A stretch of DNA of 64,000 nucleotides from an uncultured Anaerovibrio sp. Lineage in GTDB: Bacteria; Bacillota; Negativicutes; Selenomonadales; Selenomonadaceae. Below, piece after piece: positions 17,371-26,573 of the stretch. Below the pieces are notes generated by a model. The model was not told where the DNA came from. It saw only the letters and a list, made by a program, of their open reading frames with translations, and searched no databases. Location of the stretch: NCBI GenBank assembly GCA_934203205.1, contig CAKPYV010000002.1:1-64000 (forward strand), given 5' to 3'. Made by a program: the position numbers and the translations under genes. Every line of letters begins with the position of its first letter. Position 1 is the stretch's first letter.

Positions 17371-18087
17371 ATGGCTTTTGAAAATTTGAAGGTAAAGATT
17401 TATGCAGATGGTGCGAAGATTGAGGATATGCTGGCAGCCTATAATGGAGGCACAGCTCAGGGATTTACCACCAATCCGTCCCTGATGAAGAAGGCTGGTA
17501 TTACAGATTACAAGGCTTTTGCCAAGGATGTACTGGCCCAGATTACAGATGCTTCTGTTTCTTTTGAGGTATTCACTGATGAGCTGGAAACTATGGAGCA
17601 GGAAGCTGAGATTTTGGCTGGTCTTGGCAAAAATGTTTTCGTCAAGATTCCTATTACCAACACCAAGGGTGAAAGCACTGTGCCATTGATTAAAAAGCTT
17701 TCTGCCAAGGGTTATCAGCTGAATGTAACAGCTATTTTTACCCTTGAGCAGGTGGAAGATGTTGTGGAAGCCTTGGACGAGAATACTGCCAGTATTGTTT
17801 CTGTATTCGCCGGCAGAATAGCTGATACCGGTATTGATCCTTGCAAGCTGATGAAGAAGGCGGCTGAGATTTGCCAGAGAAAGCCAAAGGCTGAGCTTTT
17901 GTGGGCTTCCTGCCGTGAGCTGTACAATATTTTTGAAGCAGATAAATGTGGCTGCGATATTATTACCGTTCCCAATGAACTTTTGGCCAAGAGTGGTAAT
18001 GTAGGCAAGGATTTGGCAGAGTATTCCTTGGAAACGGTACGGGGATTTTTCAAGGATGCATCAGGTTTGGGATTTTCCATCCTGTGA
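17371..18087 (+). CDS. Transaldolase family protein (TalC/FSA-like)
   Basis: 238 residues, the short transaldolase class. ADGAKIEDM and TTNPSLMKK resemble the DTAN and TNPS motifs of the family. The Schiff-base lysine lies in NVFVKIPITN (about Lys90). ATG at 17371 follows AAGGAGGAG, which decides the start over a frame opening at 17323. The gene sits between the PRD regulator and the PTS EIIA gene, so it likely processes the imported sugar phosphate, either as a true transaldolase or as a fructose-6-phosphate aldolase. The two activities cannot be told apart here. Confidence 0.85.
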   Translation: MAFENLKVKIYADGAKIEDMLAAYNGGTAQGFTTNPSLMKKAGITDYKAFAKDVLAQITDASVSFEVFTDELETMEQEAEILAGLGKNVFVKIPITNTKGESTVPLIKKLSAKGYQLNVTAIFTLEQVEDVVEALDENTASIVSVFAGRIADTGIDPCKLMKKAAEICQRKPKAELLWASCRELYNIFEADKCGCDIITVPNELLAKSGNVGKDLAEYSLETVRGFFKDASGLGFSIL

Positions 18088-18104
18088 TATAAGGGGATGA
18101 CCAT

Positions 18105-18569
18105 ATGATTGAAAAGTTATTTACCGAGGAAACTGTAGCTCTAGGGGTTGTAGCCAAGGATTGGGAGGAGGCTGTCCGCTGCTGTGGCAAGCTGATGTGT
18201 GCTGCTGGTTATACAGAGCCACGTTATGAGGAGGCCATGGTGGATACCGTAAAAAAACTGGGCAGCTATATTGTTATAGCCCCAGGGCTGGCGATGCCTC
18301 ATGCTAGACCAGAATGTGGTGCTAAGCAGCTGGGTATGAGTCTGGTTCATTTGGCTAAGCCTGTGCGGTTTGGCAGTGAGGAATATGATCCTGTTGATAT
18401 TCTGATTTCTCTTTGTGCGGAAAGCAGTGAATCTCATTTGGCAGCATTAGCAGAATTAATGCAGTTAATGGAGGATGAAGAATTTTGGGCAGGGATTAGA
18501 CATGGCTGGGATAAGGAGCAGGTTTTGTCATATATCCATAGTGGCAGTTTTTGGCAGGATGAAGAATAA
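18105..18569 (+). CDS. PTS EIIA component, ascorbate/mannitol-fructose type
   Basis: 154-residue soluble phosphocarrier that passes phosphate from HPr to EIIB. The phospho-His is His66 in APGLAMPHARPE. It resembles the EIIA domain at the end of the regulator encoded upstream, which has the same MPHARPE block. ATG at 18105 is preceded by AAGGGGATGA and lies 17 bases after the transaldolase. Confidence 0.9.
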   Translation: MIEKLFTEETVALGVVAKDWEEAVRCCGKLMCAAGYTEPRYEEAMVDTVKKLGSYIVIAPGLAMPHARPECGAKQLGMSLVHLAKPVRFGSEEYDPVDILISLCAESSESHLAALAELMQLMEDEEFWAGIRHGWDKEQVLSYIHSGSFWQDEE

Positions 18570-18584
18570 GGAGAGTGCATTAAA

Positions 18585-18863
18585 ATGAAAATTATTACAG
18601 TATGTGGCAATGGTATTGGCAGCAGCCTGATGCTGGCTATGAAGATTGAGGAGATGTGCAAGGAGGAAGGCATTCAGGCTGATGTAGAATCCAGCGATTT
18701 CAACTCTGCTCAGGGAAAGCCTGCGGATCTTATTGTTACTGTTAAAGAGTTGGCACAGCAGTTTGACCACAAAAATCTTGCTGTAGTTAGAAGCTACGTA
18801 AATAAAAAGAAAATTCGGGAGGATGTTTTAGAAAAAATCAAAGAAATAGCTGCACAGCAGTAA
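18585..18863 (+). CDS. PTS EIIB component, ascorbate (lactose/SgaB) type
   Basis: 92 residues with the phospho-Cys loop VCGNGIGSSLM (Cys7) at the N-terminus, typical of UlaB/SgaB. It transfers phosphate from EIIA to the incoming sugar bound by EIIC. The ribosome site is AAGGAGAG, 15 bases after the EIIA gene. Confidence 0.92.
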   Translation: MKIITVCGNGIGSSLMLAMKIEEMCKEEGIQADVESSDFNSAQGKPADLIVTVKELAQQFDHKNLAVVRSYVNKKKIREDVLEKIKEIAAQQ

Positions 18864-18892
18864 TGGTAATTAAATCAGGGGAGGTTTTGCAA

Positions 18893-20254
18893 ATGGTATT
18901 ATTGGAATTTTTACGTGATGTATTGCAGCAGCCAGCACTACTGATAGGTATGGTTTCATTGGTAGGCCTGTTGGCTTTAGGTAGACCATTCCACAAGGTT
19001 ATGACTGGTACATTAAAGCCTATTATGGGTTATTTGATGCTCAGCGCAGGTGCAGGGGTTATTGTTGAGAATTTGGCACCTTTAGGCAGTATGATCGAGG
19101 TGGGCTTTAATATTACCGGTGTAGTGCCTAACAATGAGGCGATTGTTTCCGTAGCACAGGATTTATTAGGTGTAGAAACCATGTCTATTTTGGTGGTAGG
19201 CTTGGTTATGAATCTGGTAATTGCTCGTTTTACAAAATTTAAATATGTATTTTTGACTGGCCATCATAGCTTCTTTATGGCATGCCTTTTGTCCGCAGTT
19301 TTGGGTACTGCTGGCATGAGTGGTGTGGAGATGATTCTCTGCGGTGGTTTTATTCTGGGTGCGCGGAGTGCTATTTCCCCAGCTATTGGTCAGAGCTATA
19401 CCAATAAGGTGACTGAAGGCGATGGTATTGCCATGGGACATTTTGGTAGTTTGGCATACTATATTTCTTCCTGGGTTGGTTCCAAAGTAGGCAGTCCTGA
19501 GGAAAGCACCGAGAAGATTGAGATTCCAGAAAAGTGGGGCTTCCTCCGGGATACTACCCTTTCCACTGGTATCACTATGATGTTCTTCTTTATTGTGGCT
19601 GCCATTGCGGCTGGCCCAGAGTATGTATATACTCTGTCTGGTGGCGTATCTCCTTATCTGTTTGCCATTATGTCTGGTCTGAAATTTGCCGTTGGTGTAA
19701 CCGTAGTTTATTCCGGTGTACGCATGATTTTGGGTGATTTGATTCCTGCATTTGAAGGTATTGCTACTAAGGTTATTCCAAATGCTATTCCAGCAGTTGA
19801 CTGTGCAGTATTCTTTACCTATGCTCCTACCGCAGTAGTTATAGGCTTTGTTGCTTCTTTCATTGGCGGTGTTATTGGTATGATTCTCTTGGGCGTTTTG
19901 GGTGGCGTATTGATTATTCCTGGCATGGTACCTCATTTCTTCTGCGGTGCTACTGCTGGTATCTATGGTAATGCTACTGGTGGACGTAAGGGTGCGGCAA
20001 TTGGAGCTTTTGTAAATGGTCTGCTAATTTCCTTTGCACCAGCCCTTTTGTTACCGGTACTTGGTAATTTGGGTTTCCAGAATACCACATTTGGTGATTT
20101 TGACTTTGGTGTTCTTGGTATAGCATTAGGCTCGTTAGCCAATGCTATGGGATCAATGGGTATAATATGTGCTGTTGGAGTATTTTTGCTAATCCTTGTG
20201 GGGGCAAGTGCTATTAGTAAAAATAAGGTAATCAATCAGCCTAATGAAGATTAA
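18893..20254 (+). CDS. PTS EIIC component, ascorbate type (UlaA/SgaT family)
   Basis: 453-residue integral membrane permease with about eleven spans. Family motifs include GRPFHKVMTGTLKPIMGYLML near the N-terminus and FTYAPTAVVIGFVASF later. A frame starts at 18863, overlapping the EIIB stop, but ATG at 18893 follows GGGGAGG and is preferred. The usual ascorbate catabolic partners (UlaD, UlaE, UlaF, UlaG) are absent here and a transaldolase is present, so the substrate may differ from ascorbate (inference). Confidence 0.9.
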   Translation: MVLLEFLRDVLQQPALLIGMVSLVGLLALGRPFHKVMTGTLKPIMGYLMLSAGAGVIVENLAPLGSMIEVGFNITGVVPNNEAIVSVAQDLLGVETMSILVVGLVMNLVIARFTKFKYVFLTGHHSFFMACLLSAVLGTAGMSGVEMILCGGFILGARSAISPAIGQSYTNKVTEGDGIAMGHFGSLAYYISSWVGSKVGSPEESTEKIEIPEKWGFLRDTTLSTGITMMFFFIVAAIAAGPEYVYTLSGGVSPYLFAIMSGLKFAVGVTVVYSGVRMILGDLIPAFEGIATKVIPNAIPAVDCAVFFTYAPTAVVIGFVASFIGGVIGMILLGVLGGVLIIPGMVPHFFCGATAGIYGNATGGRKGAAIGAFVNGLLISFAPALLLPVLGNLGFQNTTFGDFDFGVLGIALGSLANAMGSMGIICAVGVFLLILVGASAISKNKVINQPNED

Positions 20255-20273
20255 TAAAAATTTATAGGTTAGG

Positions 20274-20308
20274 TGGCAGTGAGTATTAAAGACTTGCTGC
20301 CATTTTTT
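20274..20308 (+). terminator. Terminator of the PTS operon
   Basis: TGGCAGTGAGT pairs with ACTTGCTGCCA, followed by TTTTTT. The next promoter's -35 begins two bases later. Confidence 0.85.
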
Positions 20309-20309
20309 G

Positions 20310-20338
20310 TTGCCAATTTTGGTGAATCGTTGTACAAT
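20310..20338 (+). promoter_or_regulatory. Promoter of the MFS transporter gene
   Basis: TTGCCA (20310-20315), a 17-base spacer and TACAAT (20333-20338), giving a leader of about 75 bases. Confidence 0.6.
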
Positions 20339-20418
20339 AAAGCCACTGTATTTGTATGTGTCTTGTCATATGCAAAACATGATGGTAATTTTTTGCTTTT
20401 CTTTTAGGAGGGATTTTT

Positions 20419-21786
20419 GTGCTTTTAGAAAGATTGGAAAAGCTGCCTGTTGGCTCTTTTCATTATAAGCTGTTGGCGGTAACCGGTCTGGGCTGGTTGT
20501 TTGATGCAATGGATACTGGCTTGATTTCCTTTGTCCTGCCTATTTTGTCCAAGGAATGGGGATTGCATCCAGAGCAGATGGGCTGGATTGGCAGCGTAGG
20601 CTTTATTGGTATGGCTTTAGGTGCGGTTATTTCCGGTACCATTGCTGATAGGGTGGGCCGTAAGCTGGTGTTTTCTTTGACAGTTATTCTCTATAGTTTG
20701 GCTACAGGTGCCTGTGCCCTATCCTGGAACTATGAATCCCTGATGCTGTTCCGGTTTCTTGTAGGCTTTGGCCTAGGTGGTGAACTGCCTGTAGCAGCTA
20801 CCCTGATGACGGAATATGCTCCTACCAAATTGCGGGGACGATTTATTGTTTTACTGGAAAGCTTTTGGGGGCTGGGCTGGCTGGCGGCTGCCTGCATTGC
20901 TTATCTGCTGATTCCTCAATATGGCTGGCAGGTTGCTTTCTTTATTGGCGCACTGCCTGCTTTGTATGTATTTATGATTCGCCTGCATATGCCTGAGTCT
21001 GTAAGATACCTTATCTCTCGTGGCAAAATTGGCGAGGCTCAGAAGATTGTTCTGATGCTGGAGGAAAAGCTGCATGTTCAAAGCGAGCCTTTTGCAGAGG
21101 AGCTGAGTGAGGTGGAGAAGGGCACTGAGCATGCTGCAGCACCTAAGCTGAGCACCTTGTGGTCTGGTGCCTTTGCTCGTCGTACAGCTATGCTGTGGGT
21201 GGCGTGGTTTGGTATTAACTTCAGTTATTATGGTATTTTTATGTGGCTGCCATCTATTGTGTTCCAGCAGGGCTTTACTGTAGTTAAGACCTTTGAATAT
21301 GTGTTGATTATGACCTTGGCTCAGCTGCCTGGTTATTATTGTGCAGCTTGGCTGGTAGATGTTATTGGCCGTAAATATACCCTGTCTCTGTTTTTACTGA
21401 TAAGCGGCGTGGCTAGCTATTTCTTTGGCAATGCTACCGGCTCCACAGAGCTGTTGACTTGGGGTGCTGCTATGTCCTTCTTCAACCTAGGAGCCTGGGG
21501 TGTGCTTTATACCTATACTCCAGAATTGTATCCTACTGCTATTCGTGCTCTGGGCAGTGGCTATGCTGCTGGCTTTGGCCGTATCGGCAGTATGATTGCT
21601 CCTGCTATGGTGGGTATGCTGATTGGTGGTCAGATGAGCAGTGCCAATATATTTGTACTGTTTGCTGGTGTTTTTGTGGTGGTATCTGCTGTAGTTATGG
21701 GCTTGGGGGTGGAGAGCCGCAAGAAGTCCTTGGAGGAAATTGCTGAGGAGGCAGTTGGCCGTCAGCGGGAATCCGCTCATTGCTAA
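20419..21786 (+). CDS. MFS transporter, sugar/aromatic-acid porter type (NiaP/YceI-like)
   Basis: 455 residues with twelve predicted spans. The major-facilitator motif between helices 2 and 3 is GTIADRVGRKLVF, repeated in the second half as DVIGRKYTL. FDAMDTGLISFVLP and PESVRYLISRGK are typical of the branch containing B. subtilis NiaP (niacin) and related organic-acid:proton symporters. The start is GTG at 20419 behind AGGAGGGA. It has its own promoter and a terminator shared with the converging chemoreceptor gene. The substrate is not certain. Confidence 0.85.
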   Translation: MLLERLEKLPVGSFHYKLLAVTGLGWLFDAMDTGLISFVLPILSKEWGLHPEQMGWIGSVGFIGMALGAVISGTIADRVGRKLVFSLTVILYSLATGACALSWNYESLMLFRFLVGFGLGGELPVAATLMTEYAPTKLRGRFIVLLESFWGLGWLAAACIAYLLIPQYGWQVAFFIGALPALYVFMIRLHMPESVRYLISRGKIGEAQKIVLMLEEKLHVQSEPFAEELSEVEKGTEHAAAPKLSTLWSGAFARRTAMLWVAWFGINFSYYGIFMWLPSIVFQQGFTVVKTFEYVLIMTLAQLPGYYCAAWLVDVIGRKYTLSLFLLISGVASYFFGNATGSTELLTWGAAMSFFNLGAWGVLYTYTPELYPTAIRALGSGYAAGFGRIGSMIAPAMVGMLIGGQMSSANIFVLFAGVFVVVSAVVMGLGVESRKKSLEEIAEEAVGRQRESAHC

Positions 21787-21811
21787 ATTGTTAAGAATTT
21801 AAAAGCATATT

Positions 21812-21862
21812 AAAATCCCGATGGAGACTTATCTGAGTAACAGGCTTCCATCGGGATTTTTA
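21812..21862. terminator. Bidirectional terminator between the MFS and chemoreceptor genes
   Basis: AAAATCCCGATGGA pairs with TCCATCGGGATTTT. A- and T-runs on either side allow it to act in both directions. Confidence 0.85.
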
Positions 21863-21883
21863 CTTGTGTTGATTTACAGTGTG

Positions 21884-23026
21884 TTAATGCTGAGAGCGGA
21901 GGGCTTTCTCCATATCAGAGGCCAAATCCGCCAGAGCGGTAGCAGCAGCGGCAATCTCCTGATTGGTGGCGGATTGCTGCTGAGTCTGACTATTGATTTC
22001 CTTGGTATTTTTGTCAACTTTCTGACAGCTTTGCTCCATATTGTCCATGGAGAAAACAATTTTCTCAGCACCCTGAGATACGATATCCACCGTGGATTTG
22101 ATATTGACAATCTGTTCCTTGATGGAGGCAATCTGCTCGATAATGCTGGTAAAGTGAGTTCCTACCTGACGCACAGATTCGGTACCGCTGGCAACCTGAG
22201 CTGTCCCCTGCTGCATAGCCTGAACTGTTTGGCTGGTGGCACTCTGAATGGAGGTAATGTTTTCCTTGATGTGCTTGGCGGCTTCTTGGGATTCTCCTGC
22301 CAGCTTGCGAACTTCCTCGGCAACTACGGCAAAGCCTTTGCCAGCTTCTCCGGCTCTGGCGGCCTCAATGGCGGCGTTGAGAGCCAGCAAATTGGTTTGG
22401 TCAGCAATGGCAGAAACGGATTCTACAATATGGCCAATGGCTTCGGACTGCTCCCCTAGCTGATTGACCATATCTGCTGAGGTCTGCACACTGTTTTCGA
22501 TATTGCTCATAATATCAATGGCATTATTCATCAGGTCAGAGCCTTCGTTGGCAGCAGTGGTCATTTCCTCAGAGGTCTGCTGAACTGTATCTACCTGATT
22601 ATTCATATTGATAATATCTTCAAATATCTTGTTTAGGGAATCCATGGAGTTTTGCAGCTCTTTTACCTGATCCTCCATAGCCTTAGTAACTCCAGTCATA
22701 TGCTCTGCAATGTTAATGGCGCTATTGGCAGATTGAGTAGCACTGGAGGTTAGCTCCTGGGAGGAGGTGGCAATCTGCTGGGCAAATTTGGACATTTTCT
22801 GTGTCAAGCCATGGTTGGAGGTTGACTGCTGAGCCACTGGCAATGTCTGTATTGGCACGGAGTCATCGGTATGGAGCTTTTTGGCAGCTACTAGAAGTAG
22901 GCCGGCAATTAGCAAAAAGATACTGGTGAAAGTCGGTGGTAATATAGATGCCAAGCCTGCCAGAGAAATGAGAATGGCCAAAATGCCTGCGGCGGTGAAA
23001 ATGGCAGAATAAGAATTGGTTGACAT
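21884..23026 (-). CDS. Minimal methyl-accepting chemotaxis protein
   Basis: 380 residues. Two hydrophobic segments (about 8-28 and 32-50) are joined by only a few residues, so there is no periplasmic sensor domain. A long coiled-coil signalling domain follows. The hairpin tip contains the invariant chemoreceptor motif ([20 protein letters not shown], then [15 protein letters not shown]), which binds CheA and CheW. Glu/Gln-rich methylation helices lie on both sides. Without a sensor it may read the membrane or intracellular state, or pair with other receptors. It is transcribed alone, with AAGGAGTG before the ATG. Confidence 0.93.
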   Translation of the reverse strand: MSTNSYSAIFTAAGILAILISLAGLASILPPTFTSIFLLIAGLLLVAAKKLHTDDSVPIQTLPVAQQSTSNHGLTQKMSKFAQQIATSSQELTSSATQSANSAINIAEHMTGVTKAMEDQVKELQNSMDSLNKIFEDIINMNNQVDTVQQTSEEMTTAANEGSDLMNNAIDIMSNIENSVQTSADMVNQLGEQSEAIGHIVESVSAIADQTNLLALNAAIEAARAGEAGKGFAVVAEEVRKLAGESQEAAKHIKENITSIQSATSQTVQAMQQGTAQVASGTESVRQVGTHFTSIIEQIASIKEQIVNIKSTVDIVSQGAEKIVFSMDNMEQSCQKVDKNTKEINSQTQQQSATNQEIAAAATALADLASDMEKALRSQH

Positions 23027-23225
23027 AAAAACACTCCTTAATAAATTTGTGAAATACGAGTGAAAACCTAGTAGGTAGATGATAAAAGCGCGGTCAAGAA
23101 TCTGCTGTATTCTACTTAAAATGATACATCAAATCCTTGACAGTAGCAATGAATTTTTCGACCTAGAGAAGAGAAAAAATTTGGTGGATTAGGCTAGGCA
23201 GAGAGGCGGGTTTGGTACTAAAATC

Positions 23226-23254
23226 TTGTATTTAAATATTGAATGAGGTATTAT
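23226..23254 (+). promoter_or_regulatory. Promoter of the LPS locus (lptD-like gene)
   Basis: TTGTAT (23226-23231), a 17-base spacer and TATTAT (23249-23254). It lies in the 276-base gap between the divergent chemoreceptor and lptD-like genes. No other structure is obvious in that gap. Confidence 0.55.
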
Positions 23255-23302
23255 AGAAGGGAGTATGTTTTTTTAATAGGAAAAATTTCGGAGTGAAATT
23301 TA

Positions 23303-24856
23303 ATGCTGAAAAATACAAGAAAAATTTGCGGTATAGCTGCTGGTTTGAGTCTGGCGTCCCTATGGGGAACTAGTGATTTACCCCTGCCTATACCTACAGC
23401 AGAGGCTGTATACAATAGTGAAAGTGATACCGATGCAAATATTCTGGATTATGTAGAGAATCGCCGTCGTACCGAGCGGGAAAATCGCCTTACTGAGGAT
23501 CAGAAAAAGCTTTTGATGGATGCCTACGAAATGAAGGAACACCTGCGGGAGCCATTGGATCCTACCAAGAATGTACCAGTGGCTGTAGAGGGTGATGAGC
23601 TGTTCTACGATGAAAACACTGGTGATTTTCAGGTCAAAGGTCATGTGGTAATGACCTCTTTGGATAAGCGCCGTTTTATTACGGAGGAAGCCAATGGCAA
23701 TCTGCAAAAACAGGATGTAGAGGTGCCAGACAAGGCTTATATGCTGCAGCTGACAGATGCTCAGGCCAGGATTATTATGAATGGCTATAAGACTCAGTAT
23801 AACTGGGGCAAGGAAGAGGGCAAGATGGAAAATGCCCAGGGCAAGATTGACCATCAGTATGTGAAGGCCAAGCGCATTGAAATGTATCCAGATAAGATTG
23901 TGCTTTTTGATGCCAGCGCCACCAAATGCGCCGCTAAAAATCCTGATTACAAAATGACGGCTAAAAAAATTGAATACTATCCAGGTATTCAGACAATTTC
24001 CTATGGGGTTAGCTATTGGCTGGGCAGTATTCCAGTATATTCTGTGCCTAAGCAGGTGAACAAGGAAGGGGAAAAAAATACCTATATGCCAAAAGCTTCC
24101 TATGATAATGACAATGGCTTTGGCATCAAGGATACTTTTTATTATCCTATAACAGATAATTTGCTGGCATATGGTGATTTCTTTATTTCTCAGCGCAGCA
24201 AGGTAAAGACTCATGGTGGATTTTTGTATAATACCAAGGGTTTTGGTAATTTTGCTCTGCGGACTGGTTTTTTTGAGGATAGCGATGGCAAATGGATTCA
24301 CAAGGCACCTACTTTGAGGTGGGATTATGGGGCTAAAATCGGCAAAACTCCATTTAATTACAACCTTGCCTATGAGCATGGTGCTTGGGAACAGGATGGC
24401 AGACATTCCATTCATACATATTATTATGCCAGCCTAGGGATAGATCCAATTCGCCTGGGTACCTGGTATGTTTATCCAAGTCTTAACTACTCCATTACCG
24501 ATGAATCCTATGACCACAGCAGAGTCAGCGGTATGGGTTATGATGTTACCGCTATGAAGGAATTTGATGATAGATGGATTACATATTTAGGTTATCATTA
24601 TAGCAAGAGCAACAGCCAGAACAGTGTCTTTGATTTTGATTTGGATAGCTATTCTGAGAAGGTTACAGCAGGTTTTAGCTATAGCTTTAGTCCAAAGGAT
24701 CGTATTGTTATAGGTTGGGCCTTTGATGGAGAAACCAGCAAGCTGATGGATACAGATTACTATTGGTACCACAATATGCATTGTGCACAGCTGATAGTTC
24801 GCTATCGTGAGAAGCGGGATCAGATTAAGGTAACGGCCCAGTTCTCACCGTGGTAA
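23303..24856 (+). CDS. LPS-assembly protein LptD/OstA-like outer-membrane barrel
   Basis: 517 residues with an N-terminal signal sequence (about 1-35, ending near TAEA). An OstA/LptA-like beta-jellyroll (about 85-230, with VAVEGDELFYDENTGDF and a repeat of similar strands) follows. A barrel region rich in alternating aromatic residues ends in the outer-membrane signature terminal aromatic residue (SPW). It probably inserts LPS into the outer membrane, as LptD does, but is shorter than proteobacterial LptD (about 780). It starts the LPS locus, and the heptose kinase gene follows 20 bases downstream. Confidence 0.8.
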   Translation: MLKNTRKICGIAAGLSLASLWGTSDLPLPIPTAEAVYNSESDTDANILDYVENRRRTERENRLTEDQKKLLMDAYEMKEHLREPLDPTKNVPVAVEGDELFYDENTGDFQVKGHVVMTSLDKRRFITEEANGNLQKQDVEVPDKAYMLQLTDAQARIIMNGYKTQYNWGKEEGKMENAQGKIDHQYVKAKRIEMYPDKIVLFDASATKCAAKNPDYKMTAKKIEYYPGIQTISYGVSYWLGSIPVYSVPKQVNKEGEKNTYMPKASYDNDNGFGIKDTFYYPITDNLLAYGDFFISQRSKVKTHGGFLYNTKGFGNFALRTGFFEDSDGKWIHKAPTLRWDYGAKIGKTPFNYNLAYEHGAWEQDGRHSIHTYYYASLGIDPIRLGTWYVYPSLNYSITDESYDHSRVSGMGYDVTAMKEFDDRWITYLGYHYSKSNSQNSVFDFDLDSYSEKVTAGFSYSFSPKDRIVIGWAFDGETSKLMDTDYYWYHNMHCAQLIVRYREKRDQIKVTAQFSPW

Positions 24857-24876
24857 TATGGGAAGGATGTATGTAG

Positions 24877-26034
24877 ATGACACCATTGGAGGCAATTGAG
24901 AAGCTGTCTGGCCAGCCTATATTGGTGCTGGGAGATATGATAGCAGATATCTATCTCTATGGTACCATTGCTAGAATTTCCCGGGAGGCACCGGTTTTGG
25001 TGTTGGAGCAGTCTGAGGAAAAAATCGTGGCTGGTGGTGCAGCCAATGTTATTAATAATGGTGCTACCCTGGGGGGCAAAATTTTTGCCGCCGGCTTGGT
25101 GGGAAATGACAATGCCGCCAAAGGGCTGGTTGGTATTTTGCAAGAAAAATCTGTGGATGTAACAGGCTTTATTATGGATGCCAATAGGTCTACAATTTCT
25201 AAAACCAGAATTGTGGCTGGAGGCCGGACTACGGTTAGTCAGCAGATTGTGCGGGTGGACAAAGAATCCAAGGAGCCTATGGGCAAAGCTCAGGAGCATC
25301 GGTTGGAGGAATACCTAAAGCAGGTATTGCCACAGGTCAGGGGGGTGGTGCTTAGCGACTATGGCAGCGGCACCATTACAGACAAGCTCTTAGGACAGAT
25401 TTTTGTATATTGCCATAAGCATAATATTCCTACCATTGTGGATTCCCGCTATGATATTCTCCGGTTTAAAACCATAGATTATATCAAGCAGAATGATGCT
25501 GAGTTGTCGGCAGCTATTGGCCGGGGCGTGACCACAGAGGAAGAGCTGGTGCAGGGTGGCTGTGAGCTGCTGGTAAAGATGTCCGCCAAGGGAGCCTTGA
25601 TTACCCGTGGTGAGGATGGCATGAGTCTGTTTCAGATAATATCTCCTCAGGAGGCAGCAGACTACTTGAAATCTCAGGAAGTTTCAGGCTCTGGGGACTT
25701 TGGTCAGTTTAGAGAAGGATTGACAGTTAAATTGGCGGTAAAGCGTCAGACTGGCAGGCTGTCTGTGGTACAGGAACTGATTAGCTATCAGGATAGGGAT
25801 ATTTTGGTGAGCCATATTCCTGTAACAGACAAAAGCGAGGTTTATGATGTTTCTGGCGCTGGTGATACCTGTGTAGCTACAGTAATTCTGGGCTTGGCTG
25901 CTGGATTGGAGCCATTATTGGCTTGTCAGCTTAGCAATGAGGCTTCTGGTATTGCTGTGCGCAAAATGGGTACCTCTGTGGTTTATGCCCGAGAGCTAAA
26001 GGCACGGTTTCGCCAGCTAGGCTATGAAGAATAA
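24877..26034 (+). CDS. PfkB-family heptose-7-phosphate kinase paralogue (RfaE domain I-like) with an insert
   Basis: 385 residues. The ribokinase fold is clear: N-terminal GDMIADIYLYGTIARISREAP, AGGAANVINN, LSDYGSG and catalytic GAGDT (327-331). It is nearest to the HldA/RfaE domain I kinase. The usual direct run from the GMSLF strand (about 248-252) to the HIPV strand is interrupted by about 55 extra residues (254-308). The DPK motif of the canonical kinase is replaced by DSR at about 189-191. The rfaE2 gene follows 33 bases on, so together they mirror a split HldE. A second, more canonical kinase lies at 29831. Which one makes the heptose bisphosphate cannot be settled from sequence. Confidence 0.8.
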   Translation: MTPLEAIEKLSGQPILVLGDMIADIYLYGTIARISREAPVLVLEQSEEKIVAGGAANVINNGATLGGKIFAAGLVGNDNAAKGLVGILQEKSVDVTGFIMDANRSTISKTRIVAGGRTTVSQQIVRVDKESKEPMGKAQEHRLEEYLKQVLPQVRGVVLSDYGSGTITDKLLGQIFVYCHKHNIPTIVDSRYDILRFKTIDYIKQNDAELSAAIGRGVTTEEELVQGGCELLVKMSAKGALITRGEDGMSLFQIISPQEAADYLKSQEVSGSGDFGQFREGLTVKLAVKRQTGRLSVVQELISYQDRDILVSHIPVTDKSEVYDVSGAGDTCVATVILGLAAGLEPLLACQLSNEASGIAVRKMGTSVVYARELKARFRQLGYEE

Positions 26035-26067
26035 GATTTTTTACCATTAAATAGTGGAGATAGAAGG

Positions 26068-26535
26068 ATGATTGTAGATAGAAGTAAAATCGCTGATTTC
26101 TGTCAGGTTTTGCGGGAGGGCGGTCAGAAGGTGGTATTTACCAATGGCTGTTTTGATATTCTCCATGCTGGTCATGTGAGATATTTGCAGCAGGCTCGTT
26201 CCTATGGGGACTGCTTGGTGCTGGGGTTGAATACAGATGCTTCCGTGCGCCGTCTCAAAGGGCCGGAACGTCCCATTAACAATGAGCTGGACAGAGCAGA
26301 GGTTGTGGGAGCCTTAAAGTCTGTAGATTATGTGGTTTTCTTTGATGAGCCTACAGCGGAGGCTCTGATTCAGCAGGTTCACCCTGATGTATATGTGAAG
26401 GGTGGAGATTATACTATTGAGACTTTGCCAGAGGGACAGATCGTTCTGGGCTATGGTGGTCAGGTCGAGCTGGTACAGTTGGTGGCAGGCCGATCTACCA
26501 CCAATGTTATTGCCAAAATACAGGGACAAAAATAA
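26068..26535 (+). CDS. rfaE2: D-glycero-beta-D-manno-heptose 1-phosphate adenylyltransferase
   Basis: 155-residue nucleotidyltransferase with FTNGCFDILHAGH, the HxGH motif of the cytidylyltransferase superfamily, and the end motif GRSTTNVI. It adenylates heptose 1-phosphate with ATP to ADP-heptose, corresponding to HldC/HldE domain II. In this genome it is a separate gene rather than fused to the kinase. Confidence 0.93.
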   Translation: MIVDRSKIADFCQVLREGGQKVVFTNGCFDILHAGHVRYLQQARSYGDCLVLGLNTDASVRRLKGPERPINNELDRAEVVGALKSVDYVVFFDEPTAEALIQQVHPDVYVKGGDYTIETLPEGQIVLGYGGQVELVQLVAGRSTTNVIAKIQGQK

Positions 26536-26573
26536 AATAGCTGTATGGGGCTATAGTATAAGGGAGTTATGGG

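Noticed and set aside
20339..20418. Possible NiaR (niacin repressor) box before the MFS gene
   Set aside because: A TGTCTTGTCA-like word is present but no inverted partner of the expected form, so the operator cannot be supported.
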